Numbered from the stretch's first letter, positions 34,276-43,069 are shown. The stretch is DNA of 64,000 bases from Variovorax paradoxus EPS (GCF_000184745.1 NC_014931.1:1550001-1614000), one strand, 5' to 3'. Notes: generated from the letters alone by a model not told the origin. Numbers and translations are program-made.

Positions 34276-35192
34276 GACCCGGGGTGCTCGCTCGCATGCC
34301 TGCGCAGCAGCGCGGCGAAATGCTGCGCGGGCAGGTTGTCTTCTTCCACGCGCGACACCAGCGTGAGCGGCGCATCGAGCTGGCCGCCGTCTGCGAGCCG
34401 CGTGTAGGCGATGGCATGCGCGTGCACGCCGGTCATCGAGGCCGGCACCACCGACAGGCCGACACCCGCGGCCACGAGATTCAGGTTGGTCATCATGCGG
34501 TCTACCTCGGCCACCACGCGCGGGCGCAATCCCTTGGCGTGGCACAGCGCCAGCAGCTCGGCATAGAGGCCCGGTGCGCCCGGACGGCGCACGAGGATGA
34601 TGCCTTCCTCGCACAGCCGCGCGAGCGGCAGCGGGCGCGAGGCCTTGTTGCGCGCGAGGGCAAAGCGGTGGTCGTTGGGCATCGCGACCAGCACCGGCTC
34701 GCGCAGCAGCGTCTCGAACAGCAGGCCCTCGGGCCGCGCCACCGGCACACGCAGCAAGCCGCAGTGCAGGCGGCCGGCCGCCAGTGCTTCGGTCAATTCG
34801 GCGGCGTTGTTCTCGCGCAGTTGAAGCTCCACGCCCGGGTGCTCGCGGCGAAAGGCGCGCAGCGCCTCGGGCACGAAGCGATGCGCCGCAGCCGAGCTGG
34901 TGAAGCCGACTGCCAGCGTGCCGACCTCGCCATTGGCCACGCGCGCCATGCGCTGCTTCATGGCTTCCATGTCCTGCAGCATGCGCAGCGCCTCGACCTG
35001 GAAGAGGCGCCCCGCATCGGTGAGTGCCACGCCGCGCGGATGGCGGCGGAACAGCAGCACGCCCAGCTCGCGTTCCAGCGCCTTGATGGTCTGACTGAGC
35101 GGCGGCTGCTGGATGCCCAACTGCTCGGCGGCGCGCGTCATGTGGCCAGTCTCGGCGACGGCCACGAAATACCGGAGCGGTCTCATCTCCAT
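34272..35192 (-). CDS. LysR-family transcriptional regulator
   Basis: A 306-residue LysR-type regulator. The helix-turn-helix is clear (ETGHMTRAAEQLGIQQPPLS and then QTIKALERELGVLLF), and the effector domain has the AAGVGLSVVPASM segment near the end. The QPPLSQ form is typical of CatR/BenM/TsaR-like regulators of aromatic compound genes. It starts after GGAGACACC. It diverges from the tannase-family gene across a 133-base AT-rich gap, so it probably controls that operon as well as its own transcript with the Bug receptor. Confidence 0.92.
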   Translation of the reverse strand: MEMRPLRYFVAVAETGHMTRAAEQLGIQQPPLSQTIKALERELGVLLFRRHPRGVALTDAGRLFQVEALRMLQDMEAMKQRMARVANGEVGTLAVGFTSSAAAHRFVPEALRAFRREHPGVELQLRENNAAELTEALAAGRLHCGLLRVPVARPEGLLFETLLREPVLVAMPNDHRFALARNKASRPLPLARLCEEGIILVRRPGAPGLYAELLALCHAKGLRPRVVAEVDRMMTNLNLVAAGVGLSVVPASMTGVHAHAIAYTRLADGGQLDAPLTLVSRVEEDNLPAQHFAALLRRHASEHPGS

Positions 35193-35325
35193 GGTGTCTC
35201 CATATTTTTTTAGTATCGAAACGACCTCTTTATTTTATTTGACCCTAAGTCACCCCGAATCTATCGTCCGGCCGCCCATTCAAAACAAAGAGCGGCCCAC
35301 CGAGGCCGCATGCCGGAGACAAGAC

Positions 35326-38094
35326 ATGCGCACACCGCGCCCCCGTTCGATTTTCTCGATGCTTGACGCCGCTCGCCGCGCCCGCCGTTCGTTCGGCCCC
35401 GCGGTCGGCATCTCGCTGGTTTCACTGGTCTTGGCCGCTTGCGGCGGCGGCGGTGGCGGAGGAGGCGGCGGCAGCGGCTTCTTCCCGATCGTGCCGAACA
35501 ACCCGCCGGCCGACGGTGGCGGTCCGCCCGACAACCCGCCGCCCCCGGCCGTGGTGCCGGTGGTGGCCTGCGCGGACCTCGCGGGCAAGAGCCTGCCAGC
35601 CTCGCTGATCAGCCTGCCTACGGGCGGCGCGACCGTCGTCAGCGCCACGGCCGTGGCGGCGGGCGATGTCGGCAATCCCAATGGCGACTACTGCAAGGTG
35701 CGCGGGACGATTCAGCCGATCGATCCCGCCTCGCAATCCATCAACTTCGCGGTCAACCTGCCCGAGAAGTGGAACCAGAAGACGATCCACTTCGGCGGCG
35801 GTGGCTTCGATGGCGTGCTGATCGACGGCACCGAGCAGATCCGCTTCGGCCCCCGAGAAAAACCCGCGCCGCTCGCGCTCGGCTACGCCACCTACGGCGA
35901 CGACTCGGGCCATCAATCGAGCAGCATCACCGACGGCAGGTTCGCGGCCAACGACGAGCAACTGGCCAACTACGGCGGCCAGTCGCTCAAGAAGACGCGC
36001 GACGTGGCGCAAGCGCTGGTGCTCGCACGCTATGGCGTCAAGCCGAAGAAGTCGTATTTCCTCGGCACCTCGACCGGCGGGCGCGATGCGCTGGGCTACA
36101 TCCAGCGCTGGCCGCTCGACTACGACGGCGTGATCGCGAACGAGCCGGCGCTCAACTACACGGGCACGCGGCTGTCGAATGTGGCGGTGGGGCGAGCGCT
36201 GTACAACAACAACGCCGCGGGCTTCCTGAACGTGCCGAAGACACTGCTGGTGCAGGACCGGGTGAAGCAGGCCTGCGACAAGCTGGATGGGGCGGTCGAC
36301 AACATCGTGAGCAACGTCGAGAGCTGCCGGCTGCTCAATGACCAGATACTCGCGTCGCTGACATGCCCCGGCGGCCTGGACACAGGCCCCACATGCCTGT
36401 CGAAGGAGCAGATCGAGACGGTGCACGCCATCAAGAACCCGCTGGACTTCACCACCTACTCGCTGGCCAATGGCGTGAAGCGCGCAGGCGGCTACAACCT
36501 CCTGGAAGGCACGCTGGTTGCGGGGCCCTACACCACGCGCGATCTAGGCACGCGCCCGGTGCCGGGCAACCCGGCCACCTCGGCCGATGCCAACATGTAT
36601 GTCACCGGCGACCAGTGGGTGAAGTTCTTCGTCACGCGCAATGCCGAATTCAATTCGCTGACCTTCGATCCGCAGAACCCCGGAAGCTATGCCGCGCGCG
36701 TGACCGAGGTCTCGAATCTCACCGATGCGACCGACCCCGACCTCTCGCCGTTCTTCGGGCATGGCGGCAAGCTGATCCTGCTGCACGGCTTGGCCGACGA
36801 GGTGATCAGCAACAACTCGACCATCGACTACTACAAGGAGATGATCGCCACCATGGGCCAGGCCATGGTCGACCAGAACGTGCGCTTCTACACCGTGCCC
36901 GGCATGGGCCACGGCACGGGCGTGTTCATCCCCAACTGGGATTCGCTCGCGGCGCTCGAAAGCTGGGCCGAGAGTGGCCTCGCCCCGGCCACTGGCGTGG
37001 CAGTCGATGCGGTGCCCGCTACCTACGGGCGGACCCGTCCCCTGTGCCAGTACCCGAGCTGGCCCAAGTACGGCGGCAGCGGCAGCCTCGATGCGGCGGT
37101 CAACTACAGCTGCGTGACGGAAACCGCCGATCCGCTGGCTTGTCCGAACCTGCCGGCCGCCGTCACCACCTACAAGGGTGGCAACAGCTTCGGCGAGGAA
37201 CTCAGCGTACGGATCGATCCGGCCACGATGGCCTACACCGTGACCATCGATGCCAGCCTGCAGCGTGCGGCGGCCACCACCAGCAGCGGCAAGCTGGTGT
37301 TGCAGCAGCTCTGCAGCTACACCAGCGACGAGGCGGGCGCCGTCTTCACGTTCGCGTCGGGCGGTGTGCTGCAGGGGGGGGTGAAGGCGCCGGTAGGCAC
37401 CAGTTTCGCCCCTCTGCTCGCGTTCCAGAACACCTTCGAGAACACGCTCGACCCCACGGAATTCAAGCCGGTCTCGGACATCTTCAACACGGTGGGCGTG
37501 CAGCAGGTCACGGGTGATGCGAAGGTCTTTGCCGGTGCTGTGCGTCTGCGCGATGCGGGCACCTTCCAGTACTGCCGCAGCGCGGCGGGCAACGCCGGCA
37601 GCTTCATGATCTACAACGCCTCCTGCACGACGACAGAGAAGGGCTACATCACCTACGACACCACCCACAAGGCCTTCAACGTGTTCACTACGCCCGACAC
37701 CGCCACCACCGGAGGCACTCGCACCGGATCGATGGTGATTGGCCTGGTGAATGGCACCGCGGTGCCGCTGCACCTGGTACGCGTGTCGCCCACCGATTTC
37801 GGCATGCGCTTCTACGGGCTGCAACCGGGTGAAGGTGTCGAACTGCCCGTTGGCACGGCGGACGGCACCTACGCGATGTCGAGCGTGTCGGGCGAGAACA
37901 GTGCGGCCACGGTGACCGGCACGGGCTTCAACCTGGCGGGCGCGGCGGCGACACTGACCTACAACAAGCCAGTGCGCGGCGTGATCGAGTCCAGCGGCGG
38001 TACGCCGGACCATTTCATCTTCAACAGCGGCGTCATCGGCTACGCGTCCGGCGCGGGCACGAGCGCTGGTTTGCAATTCGGAGTACGCCATTGA
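35326..38094 (+). CDS. Tannase/feruloyl esterase family lipoprotein
   Basis: A 922-residue surface or periplasmic esterase. The N-terminus has a lipoprotein signal (LVSLVLAAC) followed by ten glycines and a Pro/Gly-rich linker. The tannase/feruloyl-esterase domain (about 80-590) has nucleophile Ser249 in GTSTGGR, Asp491 in GLADEV and His529 in GMGHGTG. About 320 further residues at the C-terminus, rich in Thr/Gly and probably beta-structured, match nothing I recognise. Family enzymes cleave aromatic esters such as gallate, ferulate or phthalate half-esters. The ATG follows GGAGACAAG. The secreted hydrolase gene that follows is translationally coupled to it. Confidence 0.88.
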   Translation: MRTPRPRSIFSMLDAARRARRSFGPAVGISLVSLVLAACGGGGGGGGGGSGFFPIVPNNPPADGGGPPDNPPPPAVVPVVACADLAGKSLPASLISLPTGGATVVSATAVAAGDVGNPNGDYCKVRGTIQPIDPASQSINFAVNLPEKWNQKTIHFGGGGFDGVLIDGTEQIRFGPREKPAPLALGYATYGDDSGHQSSSITDGRFAANDEQLANYGGQSLKKTRDVAQALVLARYGVKPKKSYFLGTSTGGRDALGYIQRWPLDYDGVIANEPALNYTGTRLSNVAVGRALYNNNAAGFLNVPKTLLVQDRVKQACDKLDGAVDNIVSNVESCRLLNDQILASLTCPGGLDTGPTCLSKEQIETVHAIKNPLDFTTYSLANGVKRAGGYNLLEGTLVAGPYTTRDLGTRPVPGNPATSADANMYVTGDQWVKFFVTRNAEFNSLTFDPQNPGSYAARVTEVSNLTDATDPDLSPFFGHGGKLILLHGLADEVISNNSTIDYYKEMIATMGQAMVDQNVRFYTVPGMGHGTGVFIPNWDSLAALESWAESGLAPATGVAVDAVPATYGRTRPLCQYPSWPKYGGSGSLDAAVNYSCVTETADPLACPNLPAAVTTYKGGNSFGEELSVRIDPATMAYTVTIDASLQRAAATTSSGKLVLQQLCSYTSDEAGAVFTFASGGVLQGGVKAPVGTSFAPLLAFQNTFENTLDPTEFKPVSDIFNTVGVQQVTGDAKVFAGAVRLRDAGTFQYCRSAAGNAGSFMIYNASCTTTEKGYITYDTTHKAFNVFTTPDTATTGGTRTGSMVIGLVNGTAVPLHLVRVSPTDFGMRFYGLQPGEGVELPVGTADGTYAMSSVSGENSAATVTGTGFNLAGAAATLTYNKPVRGVIESSGGTPDHFIFNSGVIGYASGAGTSAGLQFGVRH

Positions 38095-39443
38095 AAAAAC
38101 ACCTCTCGCACCTCGCCGCCTTCGCTCTGCTCGGCTCGGCGCCGCTGCTCTCCGCGCATGCGGCGCCGACAACAGCACCGAAGCCCGCAACCTGCCCGGC
38201 CCCCGTACCCGAGGCCGCCCGCTGCTACACCGGTGAAGACGGCACGGGCGCGCTCTACTGGATCGCCATTCCGAACGACTGGAACCGCGGCGTGCTCGTG
38301 ATGCACGCCCATGGCGGCCCCGAGACCGGCCCGCCCAAGCTGGAACGCGGCGAGGAAGACCTCAAGCGCTGGGCCGTCACCGTGAAGGCCGGCTACGCCT
38401 GGGCGGGCTCCACCTACCGGCGCGGCGGCTACGGCGTGACGATGGCCGCCGAAGACACCGAGCGCCTGCGCCAGATCTTCGTGCGCCACTTCGGCCAGCC
38501 CACGCGCACGCTGCTGCACGGCCAGAGCTACGGCGGCGGTGTGGCCGCCAAGGCGGCCGAGCTGTATGCGCCCGTCGGCGATGCGAAGAGCCCTTACGAC
38601 GGCTTGCTGCTCACGAGCGGTGTGATCGGCGGCGGCAACAACAACTACGACTTCCGGCTCGACCTGCGCGTGGTCTATCAGTACGTCTGCCGCAACCATC
38701 CGCGCCCGGACGAGCCGCAGTACCCGCTGTGGATGGGCCTGCCGCTCGATTCGAAACTCACGCGCGCCGAGCTCGCCGCGCGCGTCAAGGAATGCACCGG
38801 CATCGGCATGCCCGCCGCGCAGCGCACGCCCGAGCAGGCGGCACGCCTGAAGACGATTCTCTCGGTCGTGAAGATCCAGGAGCGCTCGCTCGTCGGCCAC
38901 CTGAACTGGGCGACGTGGCTGTTCCAGGACCTGGTGCAGAAGCGCCTGAACGGCCGCAACCCCTTCGGCAACATCGGCGTGGTCTACAGCGGCTCGGCCG
39001 ACGATGCGGCGCTCAACGCCGGCGTGCTGCGCTATGCCACCGACCCGCAGGCCAAGGGCGCGCTCGCGGCCGACAGCCAGCCCACGGGCCGCACCTCGCT
39101 GCCCACCGTGGGGCTGCATGCCATCGACGACCCGACCGCGTTCGTCGAACTCGAGAACGCCTACCGCCGCATCCGCGACGCGGCCGGCACCGGCGGCAAC
39201 CTCGTGCAGAGCTTCAGCGCCGAGCGCGAGCACAGTTATCTCAGCGATTCGGAATACCCCGCGCTGTTCGGCGCGCTGATGGACTGGATCGACAAGGGCG
39301 AGAAGCCCACGCCGCAGAGCCTCGCGCAACGCTGCGCATCGCTCGCACCGCGCTATGACACCGACGGCAAGAACGGCTGCCACATCAAGCCCGAGTGGCA
39401 ATCGCCCACGCTCGAGAGCCGCGTGCCCTCGCGCGCCCCCTGA
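38091..39443 (+). CDS. Secreted alpha/beta hydrolase
   Basis: A 450-residue exported protein starting at TTG 38091, which overlaps the tannase stop by four bases (TTGA). The signal peptide is KKHLSHLAAFALLGSAPLLSAHA. An alpha/beta hydrolase core is indicated by VLVMHAHGGPETG (oxyanion region), the nucleophile elbow LLHGQSYGGGVAAKAA, and a histidine in EREHSYLSDSEYP. Cysteines near both ends may form disulfides. It is probably a second esterase or peptidase acting on the same substrate as the tannase-family protein. I do not recognise a characterised homologue. Confidence 0.85.
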   Translation: MKKHLSHLAAFALLGSAPLLSAHAAPTTAPKPATCPAPVPEAARCYTGEDGTGALYWIAIPNDWNRGVLVMHAHGGPETGPPKLERGEEDLKRWAVTVKAGYAWAGSTYRRGGYGVTMAAEDTERLRQIFVRHFGQPTRTLLHGQSYGGGVAAKAAELYAPVGDAKSPYDGLLLTSGVIGGGNNNYDFRLDLRVVYQYVCRNHPRPDEPQYPLWMGLPLDSKLTRAELAARVKECTGIGMPAAQRTPEQAARLKTILSVVKIQERSLVGHLNWATWLFQDLVQKRLNGRNPFGNIGVVYSGSADDAALNAGVLRYATDPQAKGALAADSQPTGRTSLPTVGLHAIDDPTAFVELENAYRRIRDAAGTGGNLVQSFSAEREHSYLSDSEYPALFGALMDWIDKGEKPTPQSLAQRCASLAPRYDTDGKNGCHIKPEWQSPTLESRVPSRAP

Positions 39444-39473
39444 ATCTTTCTTTTTGACCTTGACGGAGACTTC

Positions 39474-40457
39474 ATGAAAAAACTGTTCGCCCTCGCAGCG
39501 ATCGCCCTTGCCACCCTGGCTGTCGGCGCGCACGCGCAGGACTTCCCCGCGGGCAAGCCCGTGACCATCGTCGTGCCCTTCGCCGCGGGCGGCCCGACCG
39601 ACCGGGTGGCACGCGACCTCGCCGAAGCGCTGCGCAAGCCGCTGGGCGGCGCGAGCGTGATCATCGACAACGTGCCCGGCGCGGGCAGCTCCATCGGCGC
39701 GGCCAAGGTGGCGCGCGCCAACCCCGATGGCTACACGCTGCTGCTGAACCACATCGCGATGGCGACAGTGCCGACGCTGGTGCGCAACGTGCCGTTCAAG
39801 GTCGAGACCGATTTCGAATACCTGGGCATCGTCAACGACGTGCCGATGACGCTGATCTCCAAGCCCAGCCTGCCGGCCAACAACTACAAGGAACTGAGCA
39901 CCTGGATCGCCGCCAACAAGGGCAAGATCAACATCGGCAACGCGGGCGTGGGCTCGGCCTCGCACCTGTGCGGGTTGCTGTTCCAGAGCGCGACCAAGAC
40001 CGAGATGACGCCCGTGCCCTACAAGGGCACCGCGCCGGCCATCACTGACCTCATCGGCGGGCAGATCGACCTCCTGTGCGACCAGAGCACCAACACCTCG
40101 CCGCAGATCGAGGCGAAGAAGGTCAAGGCCTATGCAGTGACCACGCCCAAGCGCCTGACGACGCCGTTGCTGAAAGACTTGCCCACGCTCGACGAAGCGG
40201 GCCTGAAGAACTTCGAGGTCACGATCTGGCACGGCCTGTATGCGCCCAAGGGCACGCCGGCGCCGGTGTTGAAGAAGCTCAACGATGCGCTCAAGGTTGC
40301 GCTGAAGGACCCTGACTTCATCAAGCGCGAAGAACTGCTGGGCGCGGTGGTCGCAACCGATGGCCGTATCGAACCGGCGGGCCACAAGAAGTTCGTGATG
40401 GGTGAGATCGCGAAGTGGACGCCTGTGATCAAGGCGGCCGGCGTTTACGCGGACTGA
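39474..40457 (+). CDS. Bug/TctC-family substrate-binding protein
   Basis: A 327-residue periplasmic receptor with signal peptide KKLFALAAIALATLAVGAHAQ. Family segments are VTIVVPFAAGGPTDRVARD, VIIDNVPGAGSSIGAAKVAR and TPVPYKGTAPAITDLIGG. It is 30 bases after the secreted hydrolase and has its own ribosome site (GACGGAGAC), forming a three-gene operon with the two hydrolases. The natural reading is that the esterases release an acid and this receptor captures it. A GC-rich hairpin (40472-40480 with 40489-40497) follows the stop. Confidence 0.93.
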   Translation: MKKLFALAAIALATLAVGAHAQDFPAGKPVTIVVPFAAGGPTDRVARDLAEALRKPLGGASVIIDNVPGAGSSIGAAKVARANPDGYTLLLNHIAMATVPTLVRNVPFKVETDFEYLGIVNDVPMTLISKPSLPANNYKELSTWIAANKGKINIGNAGVGSASHLCGLLFQSATKTEMTPVPYKGTAPAITDLIGGQIDLLCDQSTNTSPQIEAKKVKAYAVTTPKRLTTPLLKDLPTLDEAGLKNFEVTIWHGLYAPKGTPAPVLKKLNDALKVALKDPDFIKREELLGAVVATDGRIEPAGHKKFVMGEIAKWTPVIKAAGVYAD

Positions 40458-40505
40458 CGTATGTGGTTTGAGAGCGCCGCTGTTCAGGGCGGCGCTCCCG
40501 CCGAC

Positions 40506-40561
40506 GGTGGGCTCTGTTTTGCGAATGTCCCCCGCCTTGATTTCGCGAAACAGAGCCCACC
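40506..40561. repeat. Long imperfect palindrome left of the insertion sequence
   Basis: Arms 40506-40525 and 40542-40561 are 20 bases long and pair with one mismatch, which is a G-U pair in RNA. The left arm reads GGTGGGCTCTGTTTTGCGAA, and the 16-base loop is C-rich. It follows the Bug receptor operon and lies outside the insertion sequence. It may be a factor-independent terminator without a T-run, or a repetitive extragenic element. Confidence 0.7.
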
Positions 40562-40664
40562 ATCAGCGTGAGCGCTTTCAGAGCGTTCGTTGATCAGCGA
40601 TACACCAGCAGCGCTTGCAAGTGCGCAGGGCATCGGGTGCTTCCCGCAGCGAAATGAATGCGAA

Positions 40665-40676
40665 GGGACTTCTCGC
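40665..40676. repeat. IS1111-type subterminal inverted repeat, left
   Basis: GGGACTTCTCGC is the exact reverse complement of the repeat at 42143-42154. It lies 72 bases before the transposase start. Confidence 0.8.
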
Positions 40677-40748
40677 TTTCTGGTCACGGCATCGAGTGCC
40701 AAGATTGATTTGCGAAGTCAATCTGAAACCTTTGAAAGGAGAAGCCCC

Positions 40749-41828
40749 ATGAACGAGATTACCCGAGTCGGCGTGGATTTGGCAAAGCGCGTGATCCAGG
40801 TCTTTGCGGTCAATGCCGCGGGCTTGCGCGTCACCGGGCGCGCCTTGGCACGCGATAAATTCCTGGCTTGGTGCGCGCAACTGCCCGCGGGCTGCCTGGT
40901 TGCCATGGAGGCCAGCTCCAGCGCCCATTACTGGGCGCGCAAGCTGCTTGCTCTGGGGCTGGATGCCCGCATCATTGCCGCCCCGCACGTCGTGCCTTAT
41001 CGCCTCCAAGGCAAGAGCGGCAAGAACGACGCCAACGATGCCGCTGCGATCTGCGAGGCGGCCTCGCGCCCGCACATGCACTTCGTGCCGATCAAGAGCG
41101 TGGAGCAGCAAAGCATGCTGTGCATTCACCGCCTGCGAGAGGGCGTCAAGGCAGACCGCACCGCCTGCATCAACCGCATCCGGGGCCTGTTGGCGGAGTT
41201 CGGATTGGTGTTCGCCCAAAGCCCCGAGGCGCTGCGCCAGGTGCTTCCCGACGCGATGGAAGATGCCAGCAATGAACTGGGCGCTCTGGCCCGGTTGACG
41301 CTGCAGCGGGCCTATGCGCAATGGCAAGAACTCGATGCACACCTGCGATGGTGCGACGAGCGCATCGCTGCACACGGCAAGGCCAGCGATCAGGTGCGCC
41401 AGGCCGAGCAGTTGCTGGGCGTGGGGACCGGTCACGGCATCCGCGGTGGTGGGCCCACGGTGGGCGACTTCAAGCAATTCAAGAACGGTGCGCAGTTCGG
41501 CGCCTGGCTGGGTCTGACGCCTCGACAGAACTCCAGCGGCGGCAAGAACAACCTGGGGCGCATCACCAAGCGAGGCGACGCGTACCTGCGCACGCTGCTG
41601 ATCCAGGGGGCCAAGTCGATCGTGCTGACGGCGCACAGACGCGACGACCCGATCTCGCGCTGGGTGCAGGCCTTGCGCGAGCGCTCCGGGTGGCAGAAGG
41701 CCGTGGTGGCGTTGGCCAACAAGAACGCGCGCATCCTGTGGGCCGTGTTCGCACGCGGGCGGGCCTTCGATGCGCACCACGTCAGTACCAAACCACCAGG
41801 CGCCATCGCTGCGGTCATCGCGGTGTAG
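40749..41828 (+). CDS. IS110-family transposase with a compensated double frameshift
   Basis: A 359-residue IS110-type recombinase. The N-terminal RuvC-like DEDD domain is intact (Asp10 in VGVDLAK, Glu54 in AMEASSS, Asp94 and Asp97 in KNDANDAA). So is the C-terminal serine domain (TPRQNSSGGK, about residues 257-266). Residues 227-236 read TGHGIRGGGP. Shifting the frame by one base over 41424-41456 gives GPVTASAVV, the family sequence at this place. One extra G in the GGGG run at 41423-41426 and two extra bases near 41451-41456 explain this. The protein is full length but may be inactive. ATG 40749 follows AAAGGAGAAG. Confidence 0.9.
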   Translation: MNEITRVGVDLAKRVIQVFAVNAAGLRVTGRALARDKFLAWCAQLPAGCLVAMEASSSAHYWARKLLALGLDARIIAAPHVVPYRLQGKSGKNDANDAAAICEAASRPHMHFVPIKSVEQQSMLCIHRLREGVKADRTACINRIRGLLAEFGLVFAQSPEALRQVLPDAMEDASNELGALARLTLQRAYAQWQELDAHLRWCDERIAAHGKASDQVRQAEQLLGVGTGHGIRGGGPTVGDFKQFKNGAQFGAWLGLTPRQNSSGGKNNLGRITKRGDAYLRTLLIQGAKSIVLTAHRRDDPISRWVQALRERSGWQKAVVALANKNARILWAVFARGRAFDAHHVSTKPPGAIAAVIAV

Positions 41829-42142
41829 CGCGAGCTGTTCGAAGAGCCTTTGTTGATGTTTGTTTGTTTGCCAGACGTGAGTTCCAAGATGCAATGAACA
41901 GGTCAGACCGGCAGCGGGCAAGCTCGACTCCCCCTTGGTGATGCCAATTGAAGTGGGCATCACGAGAAATGAATGGAGCCCCGCTGAGCGGTTCGTATCT
42001 GGGTCCGCACGGCCACACGCCCGTGCAACAAGACCGTCGGTAGATGTGCAGTCTGTTCCTCGTTTCGTTGCGACTCGATCCTCACCGCCTTGCAGGCAAT
42101 ACAGCATGGCAAGAAAACAACCCTGAACCCGTGCTTGACCGC
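41829..42142 (+). ncRNA. Non-coding right end of the IS1111-type element (candidate bridge RNA region)
   Basis: About 314 bases between the transposase stop and the right inverted repeat carry no gene. They contain a stable hairpin, GTGATGCC (41938-41945) with GGCATCAC (41956-41963) around a 10-base loop, and further short stems. IS110-family recombinases are directed by a bridge RNA made from a non-coding end; in the IS1111 branch this is expected on the side after the gene. The guide loops are not assigned here and expression is inferred only from the family. Confidence 0.45.
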
Positions 42143-42154
42143 GCGAGAAGTCCC
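42143..42154. repeat. IS1111-type subterminal inverted repeat, right
   Basis: GCGAGAAGTCCC is the exact reverse complement of the left repeat at 40665-40676. The stretch from here to 42240 shows only a G-rich, non-coding sequence before the regulator gene. Confidence 0.8.
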
Positions 42155-42240
42155 GGTAAAGGGGGAGGGCGAAGCCCGGAGGACATTCGCGGAGGGGAGT
42201 ACCCGGTGGCCTGTGCGCTCGCCCCGAACTGCCCTGCCTT

Positions 42241-42954
42241 TTACTCCGCAGACGCCGACGTGGATTCCGCAGTCCACCGCGCATGCGAGGCATGCAGGTG
42301 ATGCAGCATCGCCGCCACCGCGGCCTGCGGATCCCGCGACTCCAGTGCGCGATAGATCACTTCGTGCTCGACAAACGCCGCCTTCCACGCGTGTGAATCC
42401 TCCGTGCGCGCGGTCATGCGCGACGAGATCGGGCTGTGCCGGCTATCGAACAGTTCCCCCACCAGCCGGACCAGAACGGAATTGCCCGTCATCTCCGCAA
42501 TGGCGATGTGAAAGCGCCGATCGTTCTCGGTTTGCGTGCGGCCATTGAGTCCGTCCTGGCGCATGCTTTCCAGCGTTGCCTTCACCCGCTCCAGGGTCTG
42601 CGGCGTGACGCGCGCCGACGCCAGCGTGACCACCGAGCCTTCGAGCATTGCGCGGGCCTGCATCATTTCCGAAGGGCTCTCGCCGACCGCCGGCGTTGCG
42701 CGCTCCGATGCGTCGTGCGACGCGCAGACGTAGACGCCTGAACCCATCCGTATCTCGATGCGCCCGTCGATTTCCAGGGCGATCAGCGCTTCCCGCAGCG
42801 AAGGCCGCGACACGCCCAGCTGCAGCGCCAGTTCCCGCTCGGGCGGCAACCGTGCGCCCGCAGGCAGGTTGCGGTCGCGGATGAAAGCCCGGATCTGGTC
42901 CGCGATCTGTTGGTAGAGGCGGCGGGTGTCGGTGGGTTTGGCGGGCGGCTGCAT
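42241..42954 (-). CDS. FadR-subfamily GntR regulator, likely L-fucose operon repressor
   Basis: A 237-residue GntR-type regulator. The winged helix-turn-helix is at residues 12-75 (LYQQIADQIRAFIRDRNLPA and PPERELALQLGVSRPSLREA). The C-terminal FCD domain keeps its metal-binding Asp and His residues (ENDRRFHIAIAEM, EHEVIYRAL, MLHHLHASH). The start at ATG 42954 is preferred to 43008, because the longer form would put an operator-like palindrome (42983-42993) inside the coding region. It is divergent from the fucose operon and probably releases its operators when it binds fucose or a pathway acid such as L-fuconate. Confidence 0.9.
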   Translation of the reverse strand: MQPPAKPTDTRRLYQQIADQIRAFIRDRNLPAGARLPPERELALQLGVSRPSLREALIALEIDGRIEIRMGSGVYVCASHDASERATPAVGESPSEMMQARAMLEGSVVTLASARVTPQTLERVKATLESMRQDGLNGRTQTENDRRFHIAIAEMTGNSVLVRLVGELFDSRHSPISSRMTARTEDSHAWKAAFVEHEVIYRALESRDPQAAVAAMLHHLHASHARWTAESTSASAE

Positions 42955-42982
42955 GGGATCGATGGAACAGTAAAACGGAATG

Positions 42983-42993
42983 TGGTCATGCCA
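42983..42993. promoter_or_regulatory. FadR-type operator candidate O1
   Basis: TGGT-CAT-GCCA, one of four TGGT-N3-(A/G)CCA palindromes in the divergent gap between the regulator and the porin gene. It lies 29 bases upstream of the regulator start, suited to autoregulation. TGGT-N-ACCA half-sites are typical of FadR-subfamily regulators. Confidence 0.7.
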
Positions 42994-43069
42994 GTTTGAC
43001 ATTTCCAAACGCCTACTTTCCGCTTATTCCCCCGTTCTTCCGCTGGGAAAACCCGAAAAGGGTTTCTTC

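Larger units (their letters stand above)
40658..42157 (+). mobile_element. IS110-family insertion sequence, IS1111 group
   Basis: A single transposase gene (40749-41828) is bounded by 12-bp subterminal inverted repeats: GGGACTTCTCGC at 40665-40676 and GCGAGAAGTCCC at 42143-42154. Subterminal repeats and a long non-coding segment after the gene are features of the IS1111 branch, in which the ends extend a few bases past the repeats. I set the ends 7 bases outside the left and 3 bases outside the right repeat, so the total is about 1.5 kb; exact ends are approximate. No target duplication is seen, as expected for this family. It separates the esterase operon from the fucose regulator. Confidence 0.8.
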
